Part shown: positions 63,453 through 64,000 of the stretch, piece after piece
Layout: each line of letters starts with the position of its first letter
Numbering within the stretch: the stretch's first letter is position 1
Assembly (NCBI GenBank): GCA_028551475.1
Contig: CM052358.1
Span: forward strand, 13,809,938-13,873,937
DNA: 64,000 nucleotides
Direction of reading: 5' to 3'
From: Casuarina equisetifolia
Taxonomy: Eukaryota; Streptophyta; Magnoliopsida; Fagales; Casuarinaceae
Translations under genes and position numbers: made by a program
Notes under the pieces: model-generated
Database searches by the model: none
What the model was told of the DNA's origin: nothing
What the model saw: only the letters and a program-made list of their open reading frames with translations

Positions 63453-64000
63453 CTATGAATAAGTATGCAAGTGATAAAATTAGTTTTCAGAGAAAAACAA
63501 GAAGAATATAAAGACCCAAGATAGATGCATAATGACGATCATGAAAAAGTCCCCTATAGTTTGGACTGTGCGCAGAAGAAAGAAGATATTATATCAAAGT
63601 TCTATAACCACCACTGGTCCACCTGTCCAGTTGCATCCGGCAACCTTATCATGAAAGAAAATGTGCTTAAGTGATAACTTCTAGCTTAAGCAGCTTGAAG
63701 CTTAGCAAGGAGTTGGGATCACCCTCACTAAGCTGCTAAGGTTGCCCAGACCTTAAGTGCCAAGTAAGGCATGAGGAAGACGGGGTTTAAGAGCAACGCA
63801 TATTGGAAAAATGAAAAATCGATCCCTTTTCTAACTTTACCATATGCAATGTTGCTGATAAATTCGATGTTAATATATATGATACATCCAACCACTCAAG
63901 CAAATTGCTTCAAGAAAGATGTTGGAGAGCCAAATAATGGAAACAGTTAAAATAGAAACCAGAAGAACCTTAAATTTCTGAACAATGTGGAGTTGAATTT
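63453..64000 (-). other. Probable intron (or unrecognised exon) of the SRFR1-like gene
   Basis: The acceptor 'ttcatag' precedes 63452 on the minus strand. Upstream of it I cannot define another exon with confidence. The last 30 bases of the window are open on the minus strand with a donor-like 'aag' plus 'gttctt', a possible exon end. Confidence 0.4.

Overview
The window is nuclear DNA of a flowering plant, most likely a eudicot. Genes are split by short to medium GT-AG introns that are T-rich on the coding strand. The protein families are plant-specific: GH3 auxin-conjugating enzyme, FRIGIDA-like, U-box/ARM ligase, GASA/snakin and lysine-rich arabinogalactan protein. Intergenic DNA is A/T-rich with homopolymer runs. 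I cannot name the species. I see no rRNA, no convincing tRNA, no CRISPR array, no operon, and no recognisable transposon or virus-derived coding domain.

Layout. 1-8.2 kb: no convincing gene, apart from a small six-cysteine reading frame behind a good TATA box near 4.7 kb. 8.65-10.6 kb (+): a GH3 acyl-acid amido synthetase with auxin-response-like promoter elements. 16.7-17.2 kb (+): an isolated C-terminal RING-finger segment, probably a gene remnant. 19.5-23.5 kb (+): an NRAMP metal transporter whose leader carries a 22-G tract and an upstream reading frame. 25.9-27.9 kb (+): FRIGIDA-like protein 3. 28.7-33.8 kb (+): a 12-exon membrane-anchored aspartic protease. 39.4-43.1 kb (+): a PUB4-type U-box/ARM ubiquitin ligase, probably with a leader and leader intron reaching back to about 34.9 kb. 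44.2-44.6 kb (-): a snakin/GASA peptide. 46.0-51.0 kb (-): a ten-exon LRR plus WD40 protein with one probable GC-AG intron. 51-54.9 kb: gene-poor and A/T-rich. 54.9-56.1 kb (-): a GPI-anchored lysine-rich arabinogalactan protein. 59.0-61.3 kb (+): an ARM/TPR protein with a probable extra C-terminal exon. 63.0-63.5 kb (-): the last two exons of an SRFR1/TTC13-like TPR protein that continues off the right edge.

The genes are not a functional cluster; they act in hormone metabolism, metal transport, flowering-type regulation, proteolysis, ubiquitination, cell wall and immunity. Exon joins were made by hand from splice consensus and reading-frame continuity. All complete multi-exon models close in frame and give lengths close to their families. 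I do not see a clear new biological system. The best leads are the poly-G upstream frame of the NRAMP gene, the small cysteine-rich frame at 4.7 kb, the GC-AG intron and in-frame intronic segment of the LRR-WD40 gene, and the unmodelled last exon of the ARM/TPR gene.
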